From Pseudomonadota bacterium (GTDB taxonomy: Bacteria > Pseudomonadota > Alphaproteobacteria > Rhizobiales > Xanthobacteraceae), in NCBI GenBank assembly GCA_018242205.1, contig JAFECJ010000024.1:1-62253 (forward strand): a stretch of 62,253 nt of DNA, written 5' to 3'. Each line of letters opens with the position of its first letter. Position 1 is the stretch's first letter. Both the position numbers and the translations under genes were made by a program. Of the stretch, positions 35,756 to 44,813 are shown piece after piece. The notes beneath the pieces were generated by a model that was given only the letters and a program-made list of their open reading frames with translations, was not told where the DNA came from and searched no databases.

Positions 35756-37480
35756 ATGGATGCCAAGACCAATCTGAAATCGCGTCTTCCCAGCCGGCAC
35801 GTGACCGAAGGTCCGGCCCGGGCGCCGCATCGTTCGTATTACTATGCGATGGGGCTGACCAAGGAGCAGATCCACCAGCCGTTCGTCGGCGTGGCCTCCT
35901 GTTGGAACGAAGCCGCACCCTGCAACATTTCGCTGATGCGCCAGGCCCAGGCCGCCAAGAAGGGCGTCGCCTCCGCCGGCGGCACGCCACGCGAATTCTG
36001 CACCATCACCGTCACCGACGGCATCGCCATGGGGCATGCCGGCATGTACGCGTCACTTCCTTCGCGTGATTTGATCGCCGACTCGGTCGAACTCACCATG
36101 CGCGGCCACGGCTATGACGCGCTGATCGGGCTCGCCGGCTGCGATAAGTCGCTGCCCGGCATGATGATGGCGATGGTGCGCATGAACGTGCCGTCGATCT
36201 TCATCTACGGCGGCTCGATCCTGCCGGGTTCCTGGAAGGGCCAGCCGATCACCGTGCAGGACATGTTCGAAGCCGTCGGCAAGAACTCGGTCGGCGCGCT
36301 GTCGGACGAAGACCTCGACGCCATGGAACAGATCGCCTGTCCGTCGGCCGGCGCCTGCGGCGCCCAGTTCACCGCCAACACCATGGCGACGGTGTCGGAA
36401 GCCATCGGTCTCGCGCTGCCTTATTCGGCCGGCGCGCCGGCGCCCTACGAGATCCGCGACAAGTTCTGCGCGCTCGCCGGCGAAAAGATCATGGAACTGC
36501 TGCAGCTGAACTTGCGCCCGCGCGACATCGTCACGCGCAAGGCGCTGGAAAACGCGGCCGCGGTCGTCGCGGCGAGCGGCGGTTCGACCAATGCTGCGCT
36601 GCATCTGCCGGCGATCGCGCACGAAGCCGGCATCGAGTTCACCTTGTTCGACGTCGCCGAAATCTTCAAAAAGACTCCTTATGTCGCAGATTTGAAGCCG
36701 GGTGGCCGTTATGTCGCCAAAGACATGTTTGAGGTTGGCGGCATCCCGTTGCTGATGAAGACGCTTCTCGACAACGGTTATCTCCACGGCGACTGCATGA
36801 CTGTGACCGGGCGTACCATTGCCGAGAACCTGAAGTCGGTGAAGTGGAATCCGAACCAGGACGTCGTGCGTCCGGCGGACAAGCCGATCACGGTCACTGG
36901 CGGCGTCGTTGGCCTCAAAGGCAATCTGGCTCCCGAAGGCGCGATCGTGAAGGTCGCCGGCATGACCGAGCTCAAGTTCACCGGCCCGGCGCGCTGCTTC
37001 GACGGCGAGGAAGCCTGCTTCGAAGCGGTCAAGAACAAGACCTACAAGGAAGGCGAGGTTCTCGTCATTCGCTACGAGGGGCCGCGCGGCGGTCCGGGCA
37101 TGCGCGAAATGCTGTCGACCACGGCGGCGCTGTACGGCCAGGGCATGGGCGGCAAGGTCGCGCTGATCACCGACGGCCGTTTCTCCGGCGCGACGCGCGG
37201 TTTCTGCATCGGCCATGTCGGCCCGGAAGCGGCGGTCGGCGGTCCGATCGCGCTGATCAAGGACGGCGACATCATCACCATCGACGCCGTCAACGGCACC
37301 ATCGACGTCAAGCTGGCGGACGAAGAACTGGTTGCGCGCAAAAAGGACTGGAAGCCGCGCGAGATCCATTTCGGTTCGGGTTATCTGTGGAAGTACGCGC
37401 AGCAGGTCGGGCCTGCCGTGAACGGTGCGATCACGCATCCGGGCGGCGCGGCCGAGAAGGAGTGCTATGCGGACAGCTGA
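35756..37480 (+). CDS. ilvD: Dihydroxy-acid dehydratase
   Basis: A 574-residue iron-sulfur dehydratase of branched-chain amino acid synthesis, converting 2,3-dihydroxy-isovalerate and -methylvalerate to the 2-keto acids in the cytoplasm. Candidate cluster ligands are visible: Cys49 and Cys56 in ASCWNEAAPCN, Cys129 in GCDKSLPG and Cys201 in CGAQFTANTM. The C-terminal half has GRFSGATRGF and the short family end. It stands alone, apart from other ilv genes. The last 14 bases overlap the start of the exoR-like gene. Confidence 0.96.
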   Translation: MDAKTNLKSRLPSRHVTEGPARAPHRSYYYAMGLTKEQIHQPFVGVASCWNEAAPCNISLMRQAQAAKKGVASAGGTPREFCTITVTDGIAMGHAGMYASLPSRDLIADSVELTMRGHGYDALIGLAGCDKSLPGMMMAMVRMNVPSIFIYGGSILPGSWKGQPITVQDMFEAVGKNSVGALSDEDLDAMEQIACPSAGACGAQFTANTMATVSEAIGLALPYSAGAPAPYEIRDKFCALAGEKIMELLQLNLRPRDIVTRKALENAAAVVAASGGSTNAALHLPAIAHEAGIEFTLFDVAEIFKKTPYVADLKPGGRYVAKDMFEVGGIPLLMKTLLDNGYLHGDCMTVTGRTIAENLKSVKWNPNQDVVRPADKPITVTGGVVGLKGNLAPEGAIVKVAGMTELKFTGPARCFDGEEACFEAVKNKTYKEGEVLVIRYEGPRGGPGMREMLSTTAALYGQGMGGKVALITDGRFSGATRGFCIGHVGPEAAVGGPIALIKDGDIITIDAVNGTIDVKLADEELVARKKDWKPREIHFGSGYLWKYAQQVGPAVNGAITHPGGAAEKECYADS

Positions 37481-38309
37481 CGCATATTTGCGTTTGGCAA
37501 CGCTCAGCGTCGGCCTGACCCTCGCGGTCGTGGCGGCGCCAGCGCTCGCATTCGACGGCACGAAGTCCGACGACGACGTCGTGGCGGCGGCGCCGCCGGC
37601 GTTGAAGTCGATGGACGAGGCGTTCCGCTCGGGCGCGCACTGGCTCAAGACCGGCGACAAGGTCAAGGCGCTGCACTCGCTCGAATATGCTGCCGAGCGC
37701 GGCCATGCCGTGGCGCAGTGGAAGCTCGGCCGCATGTATCAGGCCGGCGACGGCGTGGCGCAGGACGATCTGAAAGCCTTCGAATATTTCCGCAGCATCG
37801 CCGCCAATCACGCCGACGACAATCCGGACGGTCCGCAGGCGCGCTTCGTCGCCTCGGCTTTCGTCGCGCTCGGCCACTATTATCTCGAGGGTATTCCGAA
37901 CACCAAGATCAAGGCCGAGCCGGAACGGGCGCGGCAGATGTTCGATTATGCCGCGTCGTATTTCCGCGACGCCGACGCGCAGTATTATCTCGCCCGACTC
38001 TATCTCAACGGCAATGGCGCCCCGCACGATCCGCGCACCGCGGCGCGCTGGTTCGGCCTGTCGGCGCAGAAGGGCCAGTGCAAGGCGCAGGCCATGTTAG
38101 GGGCCATGCTGTTCGCCGGCGATCACGTGCCGCGGCAGGCGGCGCGCGGCTTGATGTGGCTGACGCTGGCCAAGGATGCCTCGCGCGCGAGCCCGGACGA
38201 AACCTGGGTCGCCAAGCTCTATGACAGCGCCTATGCGCAGTCGACCGAGGACGAACGCGCGCTGGCGCTCGTCTACCTCAAGCGCTGGATGGAAAGCCGG
38301 CGCGAATAG
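37467..38309 (+). CDS. ExoR-like periplasmic Sel1-repeat protein
   Basis: A 280-residue exported protein. The signal peptide ends PALAF before DGTKSDDD. Sel1/TPR-like repeats follow: ALHSLEYAAERGHAVAQWKL, LGRMYQAGDGVAQDDLKAFE, ADAQYYLARLYLNGNGAP and AQAMLGAMLFAGD. The overall layout, including the long middle insert GHYYLEGIPNTKIKAEP, resembles Sinorhizobium ExoR. ExoR is the periplasmic inhibitor of the ExoS-ChvI two-component system that controls exopolysaccharide and motility. The start is ATG 37467, inside the end of ilvD, with AAGGAG 4 bases before it. exoS/chvI are not in this window. Orthology to ExoR is likely but not proven. Confidence 0.75.
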   Translation: MRTADAYLRLATLSVGLTLAVVAAPALAFDGTKSDDDVVAAAPPALKSMDEAFRSGAHWLKTGDKVKALHSLEYAAERGHAVAQWKLGRMYQAGDGVAQDDLKAFEYFRSIAANHADDNPDGPQARFVASAFVALGHYYLEGIPNTKIKAEPERARQMFDYAASYFRDADAQYYLARLYLNGNGAPHDPRTAARWFGLSAQKGQCKAQAMLGAMLFAGDHVPRQAARGLMWLTLAKDASRASPDETWVAKLYDSAYAQSTEDERALALVYLKRWMESRRE

Positions 38310-38324
38310 CGCCGCTGCCGTTTC

Positions 38325-39116
38325 TCAGCGTCCGTCAATATCCAGATCGACGTAGACCGGCACGTGGTCCGAGGGCTTGTCCCAGGAGCGCACGTGCTTG
38401 TCGATGCCGGCGTCGGTGAGCCGATCGGCCGCCTGCGGCGATAGCAGCAGATGGTCGATGCGAATGCCGTCGTTCTTCTGCCAGGCGCCGGCCTGATAAT
38501 CCCAGAAGCTGTAGACGCCGCCGTCGTCGCTCACGGCGCGGATCGCATCGGTGAAGCCGAGATTGACCAGCGTACGGAATTTCTCGCGCGTCTGCGGCAG
38601 AAACAGCGCGTCGGTCACCCAGGCTTCCGGGCGCTTGGCGTCGAGGGGGGTCGGGATGACGTTGTAGTCGCCGGCCAGAACCAGCGGCTCTTCGAGCTTG
38701 AGGCGCTCGCGTGAAAAGGCGATCAGCCGGTCCATCCAGCGCAGCTTGTAGTCGTATTTGTCCCCTGGAGCGGGATTGCCATTGGGCAAATAAAGACTGA
38801 CCACCCGCACGACGCCGGTTTTGGTGGAAACCAGGGCTTCGAGGAATCGCGCCTGGACGTCGCTCTCGTCGCCGATCAGGCCAGGCGCCACTTCGTCGAA
38901 CGGCAACTTCGACAACAGCGCCACGCCGTTGAAGGTCTTCTGGCCGTGGACTGCGACGTTATAACCCAGGGCCTCGAAGGTCTCCCGCGGGAAGGCATCG
39001 TCCTGACACTTGATCTCCTGCAGGCAGACGATGTCCGGGGCCCGCTCCTTCAGCCAGGCCTGGAGGCTGTCGAGGCGCTGGCGAATCGAGTTGACGTTCC
39101 AGGTGGCTATGCGCAT
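38325..39116 (-). CDS. xth: Exodeoxyribonuclease III
   Basis: A 263-residue AP endonuclease/3'-5' exonuclease of base-excision repair. The metal ligand Glu34 lies in CLQEIKCQ, the active-site Asp/Asn in LAGDYNVIPTP, and the catalytic His in SDHVPVYVDL. The start MRIATWNVNSIRQR is the family start. It is convergent with the exoR-like gene (15 bp) and divergent from the RND operon. Confidence 0.96.
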   Translation of the reverse strand: MRIATWNVNSIRQRLDSLQAWLKERAPDIVCLQEIKCQDDAFPRETFEALGYNVAVHGQKTFNGVALLSKLPFDEVAPGLIGDESDVQARFLEALVSTKTGVVRVVSLYLPNGNPAPGDKYDYKLRWMDRLIAFSRERLKLEEPLVLAGDYNVIPTPLDAKRPEAWVTDALFLPQTREKFRTLVNLGFTDAIRAVSDDGGVYSFWDYQAGAWQKNDGIRIDHLLLSPQAADRLTDAGIDKHVRSWDKPSDHVPVYVDLDIDGR

Positions 39117-39155
39117 GGCAGGCGTTTCCGGTGGCTTTCAATGGAGATTCACCGT

Positions 39156-39203
39156 GTAAAGAGCACATAAACGCCGGTGAAATAAATAGCTCGTGCTCTT
39201 TAC
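39156..39203. promoter_or_regulatory. 11-bp perfect inverted repeat upstream of the RND operon
   Basis: GTAAAGAGCAC (39156-39166) and GTGCTCTTTAC (39193-39203) are exact reverse complements separated by 26 bases, in the 239-bp divergent space between xth and the RND adaptor gene. The arms are AT-richer than the surroundings. It could be a pair of operator half-sites about 37 bp apart centre to centre, or a cruciform. No regulator gene is adjacent. No convincing -35/-10 pair could be assigned. Confidence 0.6.
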
Positions 39204-39355
39204 CAGAACGCCGCAGGGAACTGCCATAACGGGCGTTAATATGGTACACAGGCGTCCGGCACGGCGCGAAAATCCACCTATTGGCCGGGATGGCGCCGAG
39301 CACAGGGAACGTCCGGGGATGGGGCACTGAAACCCGGGTCGGCAGAAGAACGAGA

Positions 39356-40522
39356 ATGACAAAACGCAGATGGCTTTTTGGCGTGACCGCGCTCGCCTTG
39401 ATCGGTGTCGCGGTGCTCGCCAGAGGATTGTGGACCTCTGACAAGGGCGATGCCCGGGCGCAGGGGGCGCGCGCGCAGAGTGGCCGCGTTATCCCCGTCG
39501 AGGTCGGCAAGGCCGAGCGCAAGCAGGTTCCAATTCGCCTCGATGCCCTTGGAACCGTGACCCCGATCGCCAGCGTCGCGCTCAAGGCGCGCGTCGACAC
39601 CACCATCACCGGCGTTCATTTCGCGGATGGTGCCCACGTCAACAAAGGCGACAAGCTATTCACGCTCGACTGCCGCGTGACTGAAGCGCTGATCACCGTC
39701 ACCGAGGGCAATCTGGCGCGTGACCGTGCGCAGCTCGCCGGCGCGCAGCGCGACGTCAATCGCTACACCGATCTGGTCGGCAAGGGAGCGACGCCGATCA
39801 CGAATCTCGATAACGCCAAGACCCAGGCCGACATTTTCACCGCCGCCATCAAGGCCGATCAGGGCACGCTCGACAATCTCAAGGTTCAGCGCAGCTTCTG
39901 CGACGTCAACGCGCCGATCTCCGGCCTCATCAGCGCCGCCAATTTCAAGGTCGGCAATTTCGTGCGCCAGGCCGACACGCAGCCGATGGCGACCATCATC
40001 CAGATGGCGCCGGTCTATGTGTCGTTCACCGTGCCGCAAAAGAACCTGCCGGCGATCCGCGACGCGATCACGGCCGGCACGGCGACCGTCCAAGTGGCGA
40101 TCCCCGGACAGACCAAGCGCGCCCAGGGCAAGGTGTCGATGATCGAAAACACCGTCGATCCGACGAGCGGCATGGCGACCTTGCGCGCGACGATGCCGAA
40201 CGCCGACGAACTCCTGTGGCCGGGCACCCTGGTGACGGCGGAGATGACCTTGCGCAGCGAGGAGGCGGTGGTGGTGCCGTCGACCGCGGTGCAGGTCAGC
40301 CAGACCGGCAGTTTCGTATTCGTCGTCGACGGCGATCAGGCCAAGGTGCAGCCGGTCAAGGTCGAGCGGCAGGTTGGCGATCAATCGGTCATCACCTCGG
40401 GCCTCAAGGGCGGCGAGACCGTCGTCACCGACGGCCAACTGCAATTGTCGAATGGCAGCAAGGTCAGTCCGCGAACCGGCGGCAAGCCGGTGGCGGACAA
40501 GAACAAGGCGGAAGCGAGCTGA
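39356..40522 (+). CDS. RND efflux periplasmic adaptor (MdtA-like)
   Basis: A 388-residue membrane fusion protein. The N-terminal anchor is KRRWLFGVTALALIGVAVLA, followed by the lipoyl half-motif DALGTVTPIASVALKARVDT and GVHFADGAHVNKGDKLF, a coiled-coil hairpin around 120-175, the second lipoyl half FCDVNAPISGLIS, then beta-barrel and membrane-proximal domains (DPTSGMATLRATMPN). It links the RND pump, 65 bases downstream, to an outer-membrane channel such as the TolC protein at 28345. The frame is open upstream, but MTKRRW is the first start with a membrane anchor at the N terminus. Confidence 0.93.
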   Translation: MTKRRWLFGVTALALIGVAVLARGLWTSDKGDARAQGARAQSGRVIPVEVGKAERKQVPIRLDALGTVTPIASVALKARVDTTITGVHFADGAHVNKGDKLFTLDCRVTEALITVTEGNLARDRAQLAGAQRDVNRYTDLVGKGATPITNLDNAKTQADIFTAAIKADQGTLDNLKVQRSFCDVNAPISGLISAANFKVGNFVRQADTQPMATIIQMAPVYVSFTVPQKNLPAIRDAITAGTATVQVAIPGQTKRAQGKVSMIENTVDPTSGMATLRATMPNADELLWPGTLVTAEMTLRSEEAVVVPSTAVQVSQTGSFVFVVDGDQAKVQPVKVERQVGDQSVITSGLKGGETVVTDGQLQLSNGSKVSPRTGGKPVADKNKAEAS

Positions 40523-40587
40523 CACGAAACGGCGGATCGTAACGAAACGCGTCGCGGATTGGGCAGAGCGGGCTGGCTGAGACAAGC

Positions 40588-43500
40588 ATGAACATTTCCG
40601 AAATCTGTATTCGCCGACCGGTGCTGACCACGTTGATGATCGCTTCGGTCGTCGTGCTCGGCGTTTTCGGATATCGCTTGCTGGCCGTGGCGGCGCTGCC
40701 CGCGGTCGATTTCCCGACCATCCAGATCACGGCAACGCTGCCGGGTGCATCGCCCGAGACCATGGCGGCTTCGGTCGCATCGCCGATCGAGCGCCAGCTC
40801 TCGACCATTGCCGGCATCTCGTCGATGTCGTCGTCATCGTCGTCGGGTAACACCCGCATCACCATTCAGTTCGATCTCGGCCGCAATATCGACGGCGCCG
40901 CGCTCGATGTGCAGACCGCGCTGACCACGGCGCAGCGCAAGCTGCCGGTCGAAATGACGACGCCGCCGTTCTTCCGCAAGGTCAATCCGGGCGACTTCCC
41001 GGTGCTCTACGTCTCGATGCGGTCCGACACGATGCCGCTCTCGGTCATCGACGATTACGCCGAGACCGTACTGGCGCCGCAGCTGTCGCAGTTGAGCGGC
41101 GTCGCCCAGGTCTCCGTCTACGGCGCGCAGAAATTCGCCGTCCGCGTCCAGGTCGATCCGGCGGCGGCGGCGGCGCGCAATATCTCGCTCGACGATATCC
41201 GCACCGTGGTCGCCAAGGCCAACTCGGCCGCGCCGGTCGGTACGCTCGACGGACCGAAGCAATCGCTGACGCTGCTCGCCACCAGTTCCATGCGCCGCGC
41301 CGCCGACTATCGCGAAGTCGTCGTCAAGTACGTCAACGGCGCGCCGATCAAGCTCAGCGAGGTGGCGCGCGTCGTCGACAGCGTCGAGAACGACAAGATC
41401 GCGACCTGGTTCAACGATTCCCGCGCCATCGTGCTCGCGGTGCAGCGCCAGCCGGACGCCAATACGGTCGAAGTCGTCGACTTGGTCCGCAACGCGCTGG
41501 TGGCGGCGCGCGCGCAGATTCCGCCTTCGATCAGCATGACGCCGCTGTTCGACCGGTCGATATCGATTCGCGACGCCGTTCACGACGTGCAGGAGACGCT
41601 CGCCATCGCCATCGCGCTGGTGATCATGGTGATCTTCCTGTTCCTGCGCAAAGTTTCGGCCACCATCATCCCGGCACTCGCCGTGCCGATCTCGCTGGTC
41701 GGCACCTGCGCCGCGATGTATCTGTTCGGCTTCTCGATCAACAATATGACGCTGCTGGCGCTGACCTTGTCGGTCGGCTTCGTGGTCGACGACGCCATCG
41801 TCATGCTGGAAAACATCGTCCGCCACATCGAAGGCGGGATGCGGCCGTTCGAGGCGGCGCTCAAGGGCGCGCGCGAGATCGGCTTCACCATCGTGTCGAT
41901 TACGTTCTCGCTGATCGCCGTGTTCATTCCGGTGCTGCTGATGGGCGGCATGGTCGGCCGCGTGTTCCGTGAATTCGCGGTGACGGTATCGGTCGCCATC
42001 GTCGTGTCGGGCTTCGTTTCGCTGACGCTGACGCCGATGCTGTGCGCCCGCGTTCTGCGGGGCCATCGTCCGGGCGAAGAAGAGAAGCTCAACATCGTTC
42101 TGCGCTCGTTCGAATACGCGTTCGACCGTGTGCTGCGCTTCTACGAGTGGTCGCTCGACCGCGTGCTGGCCCACAAGCCGATCATGCTCGGGGTGACCCT
42201 GCTGACGATCGTGGCCACCGTCTGGCTCTACATTATCGTGCCCAAGGGCTTCTTCCCGACCGAGGACACCGGCTATCTCAGCGGCATCACCGAGGCACGC
42301 AGCGATATTTCCTTCGCGGCGATGGTCGAGCATCAGCGCAAGGTGGCGGACATCATCCGCAAGGATCCGGCGGTCGATTACGTCAATTCGACGGTCGGCA
42401 ACGGCGGGCCGAATTCGCTGGTCAACAGCGGCCGCATGCTGGTCGCGCTGAAGCCGCGCAATGAGCGCGACAACGTACAGACGATCATCGCGCGGCTGCG
42501 CCGCAATGCCGGACAGGTCGTCGGCATGCAACTCTTCCTGCAGCCGATCCAGAACATCAATCTCGGCGGCCGCCCGTCCAAGAGCCAGTATCAGTACACG
42601 ATGCAGTCGAACGATACCGACACGCTGTACAAGCTGGCGCCGGAAATGCGCGACAAGATCGCCAAGATCCCGGGGCTGCTCGACGTCACCACCGATCTCT
42701 ACGTCAAGAACCCGCAGGTCACCGTCGAGGTCGATCGCGAGAAGGCCGGTGTTTACGGCTTCACCATCGACCAGATCCGCCAGGAGCTCTACAACGCTTT
42801 CGGCACGCGTCAGGTCGCCACGATCTATACGCCGGCCAACGACTACCAGGTCATCCTGGAAAGTCTGCCGGAGTACCAGACCGGCGCCAACGATCTTGAC
42901 CGCATCTTCCTGAAGACGTCGAGCGGCACGTCGGTGCCGCTGTCGGCGGTGACGCGTTTCGTCCCGACCGTCGGTCCCTTGCAGGTCAACCATCAGGGCC
43001 AGCAGCCGGCGGTGACGATCTCGTTCAACCTGTCGCCGGGCACCTCGCTCGGTCAGGCGGTCGATGCCATCCAGAAACTGGAGCGTGAGGAGCGTCTGCC
43101 GGCCTCGATCAATACCGGCTTCCAGGGCACGGCGCAGGTGTTCCAGGATTCGCTGCGTGGGCAGGGCGTCCTGATCCTGGCGGCGATCTTCGCCGCCTAT
43201 GTCGTGCTCGGCATCCTCTATGAGAGCTTCATCCACCCGATCACGATCATCTCCGGCCTGCCGTCGGCCGGCATCGGCGCCATCCTGACGCTGATGCTGT
43301 TCAAGATGGATCTGTCGGTGATCGCCATGATCGGCATCGTCATGCTGGTCGGCATCGTCAAGAAGAACGCGATCATGATGATCGACTTCGCCATCGACCG
43401 CCGCCGCGTCGGCCTCTCCGCCGAGGCGGCGATCCGCGAAGCCGCGTCGTTGCGCTTCCGTCCGATCATGATGACGACCTTCGCCGCGATCTTCGGCACC

Positions 43501-43716
43501 TTGCCGATCGCGCTCGGCACCGGCGCCGGCGCCGAATTGCGCCAGCCGCTCGGCGTCGCCGTGGTCGGCGGCCTGTGCGTGTCGCAGTTGCTGACGCTGT
43601 ACATCACGCCGGTGATCTATCTCTACCTCGACCGCATCGATCGTTTGCTCAAGCGCCGCCTCGAGCCGCAGCTCGAGGAGGTGGCCGAGGCGCCGGCCCA
43701 GGTGGCGGCGGAATAA
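40588..43716 (+). CDS. RND efflux permease (MdtB/MdtC/AcrB family)
   Basis: A 1042-residue inner-membrane proton antiporter of the HAE1 class. It starts MNISEICIRRPVLTTLMIAS. The first of twelve helices is followed by a large periplasmic loop, TM4 contains the proton-relay pair in GFVVDDAIVMLENIVRH, and the second loop ends before TM8 (VLILAAIFAAYVVLGILYES). Close similarity to MdtB/MdtC suggests export of bile-salt-like, flavonoid or detergent-like compounds, but the substrate is unknown. The stop codon lies in a perfect 15-bp tandem duplication. Confidence 0.95.
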   Translation: MNISEICIRRPVLTTLMIASVVVLGVFGYRLLAVAALPAVDFPTIQITATLPGASPETMAASVASPIERQLSTIAGISSMSSSSSSGNTRITIQFDLGRNIDGAALDVQTALTTAQRKLPVEMTTPPFFRKVNPGDFPVLYVSMRSDTMPLSVIDDYAETVLAPQLSQLSGVAQVSVYGAQKFAVRVQVDPAAAAARNISLDDIRTVVAKANSAAPVGTLDGPKQSLTLLATSSMRRAADYREVVVKYVNGAPIKLSEVARVVDSVENDKIATWFNDSRAIVLAVQRQPDANTVEVVDLVRNALVAARAQIPPSISMTPLFDRSISIRDAVHDVQETLAIAIALVIMVIFLFLRKVSATIIPALAVPISLVGTCAAMYLFGFSINNMTLLALTLSVGFVVDDAIVMLENIVRHIEGGMRPFEAALKGAREIGFTIVSITFSLIAVFIPVLLMGGMVGRVFREFAVTVSVAIVVSGFVSLTLTPMLCARVLRGHRPGEEEKLNIVLRSFEYAFDRVLRFYEWSLDRVLAHKPIMLGVTLLTIVATVWLYIIVPKGFFPTEDTGYLSGITEARSDISFAAMVEHQRKVADIIRKDPAVDYVNSTVGNGGPNSLVNSGRMLVALKPRNERDNVQTIIARLRRNAGQVVGMQLFLQPIQNINLGGRPSKSQYQYTMQSNDTDTLYKLAPEMRDKIAKIPGLLDVTTDLYVKNPQVTVEVDREKAGVYGFTIDQIRQELYNAFGTRQVATIYTPANDYQVILESLPEYQTGANDLDRIFLKTSSGTSVPLSAVTRFVPTVGPLQVNHQGQQPAVTISFNLSPGTSLGQAVDAIQKLEREERLPASINTGFQGTAQVFQDSLRGQGVLILAAIFAAYVVLGILYESFIHPITIISGLPSAGIGAILTLMLFKMDLSVIAMIGIVMLVGIVKKNAIMMIDFAIDRRRVGLSAEAAIREAASLRFRPIMMTTFAAIFGTLPIALGTGAGAELRQPLGVAVVGGLCVSQLLTLYITPVIYLYLDRIDRLLKRRLEPQLEEVAEAPAQVAAE

Positions 43717-43731
43717 GTGGCGGCGGAATAA
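43702..43731 (+). repeat. 15-bp tandem duplication across the RND stop codon
   Basis: GTGGCGGCGGAATAA occurs twice in a row (43702-43716 and 43717-43731) without a mismatch. Each copy encodes Val-Ala-Ala-Glu-stop in the RND frame, so the gene now carries a second in-frame stop four codons after the first. It looks like a recent slippage event. Confidence 0.9.
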
Positions 43732-43892
43732 GGAGCGCGCCGGCGGTCTGGCGCCCGACATTCCGTCATCCGGCATCATTCATTCGTTAACGGTAGCAAC
43801 CGCGGCGGGCGGCGGCCCGCCGGTCGTACGGTGGCCGTCGCAAATTGATGCTATGATCCCCGGGGTGAGGGCTTGGTCCCCCGGGAGGTATC

Positions 43893-44813
43893 ATGGAATC
43901 CCTTGTTTTCCTCGTTGCGTTGGTGGTGCTCACGCTTGCCGTCGTCGCCGCAGGCGTCAAAACCGTGCCACAAGGCTATCAATGGACGGTCGAGCGCTTT
44001 GGCCGCTACCGGACGACCTTGATGCCGGGCCTCAACCTGATCGTTCCGTTCATCGATTCCATCGGCCACAAGATCAACGTCCAGGAGGCGGTGCTGGAAA
44101 TCCCGAGCCAGGACGTCATCACCAAGGACAACGCCTCGGTGACGGTGGACGGCATCGTGTTCTTCCAGGTGCTACAGGCGGCGCGTGCGGCCTACGAGGT
44201 GCAGGACCTGCGCACCGCCGTCATCAACATGGCGATGACCAATATCCGCACCGCGATTGGCGCTCTCGACCTCGATGAGACCTTGTCGAAGCGCGACGAG
44301 ATCAACGACAGGCTGCTGCACGTGCTCGACAATGCGACGCAGCCCTGGGGCACCAAGATCACCCGCGTGGAACTGAAGGACATCAGCCCGCCGGACAGCG
44401 TGGTGAAATCGATGGCGCTGCAGCTTACCGCCGAGCGCGAGCGGCGCGCTGCGATCCTCGCCGCCGAAGGCGTCAAGCAGGCGGCGATCCTTAAGGCCGA
44501 GGGCGAAAAGCAGTCGCAGATCCTCGCCGCCGAAGGCCGCCTGTCTGCGGCCAACCGCGACGCCGAGGCGCGCGAACGCCTGGCGGGGGCCGAAGCCGAG
44601 GCGACGCGCGTGGTGTCCAAAGCGGTGGAAGAGGGCAGCGTGCAGGCGCTGAACTATTTCGTCGCGCAGAAATACGTCGATGCGCTCAACCAGATCGGCC
44701 ACTCGCCGAATGTGCGCCTGATGCTGATGCCGATGGAAATGTCGAGCGTGGTCGGCGCGGTCGCCGGCATCGCCGAACTCACCAAGAACGCCAAAGTGGG
44801 TGAGCCGAAATGA
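43893..44813 (+). CDS. SPFH/Band 7 (stomatin-like, QmcA type) membrane protein
   Basis: A 306-residue protein. One N-terminal membrane helix (ESLVFLVALVVLTLAVVAAG) is followed by the SPFH domain (QGYQWTVERFGRYRTTLMPG, then VDGIVFFQVLQAARAAY and RTAIGALDLDETLSKRDEIN) and an Ala/Glu-rich coiled coil around 180-240 (AAEGVKQAAILKAEGEKQSQ). It scaffolds membrane microdomains with its partner NfeD protein, encoded next with a 4-bp overlap. The Shine-Dalgarno GGGAGG (43883-43888) is strong but may be partly hidden in a hairpin. Confidence 0.94.
   Translation: MESLVFLVALVVLTLAVVAAGVKTVPQGYQWTVERFGRYRTTLMPGLNLIVPFIDSIGHKINVQEAVLEIPSQDVITKDNASVTVDGIVFFQVLQAARAAYEVQDLRTAVINMAMTNIRTAIGALDLDETLSKRDEINDRLLHVLDNATQPWGTKITRVELKDISPPDSVVKSMALQLTAERERRAAILAAEGVKQAAILKAEGEKQSQILAAEGRLSAANRDAEARERLAGAEAEATRVVSKAVEEGSVQALNYFVAQKYVDALNQIGHSPNVRLMLMPMEMSSVVGAVAGIAELTKNAKVGEPK

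Noticed and set aside
35535..35777. Possible 80-residue gene upstream of ilvD
   Set aside because: It has no Shine-Dalgarno, has mixed composition, overlaps the ilvD start and resembles no known leader peptide.
40834..43779. A 981-codon minus-strand frame opposite the RND pump
   Set aside because: It is highly charged, Asp/Arg/His-rich with no domain pattern, and fully antisense to a clear RND permease.
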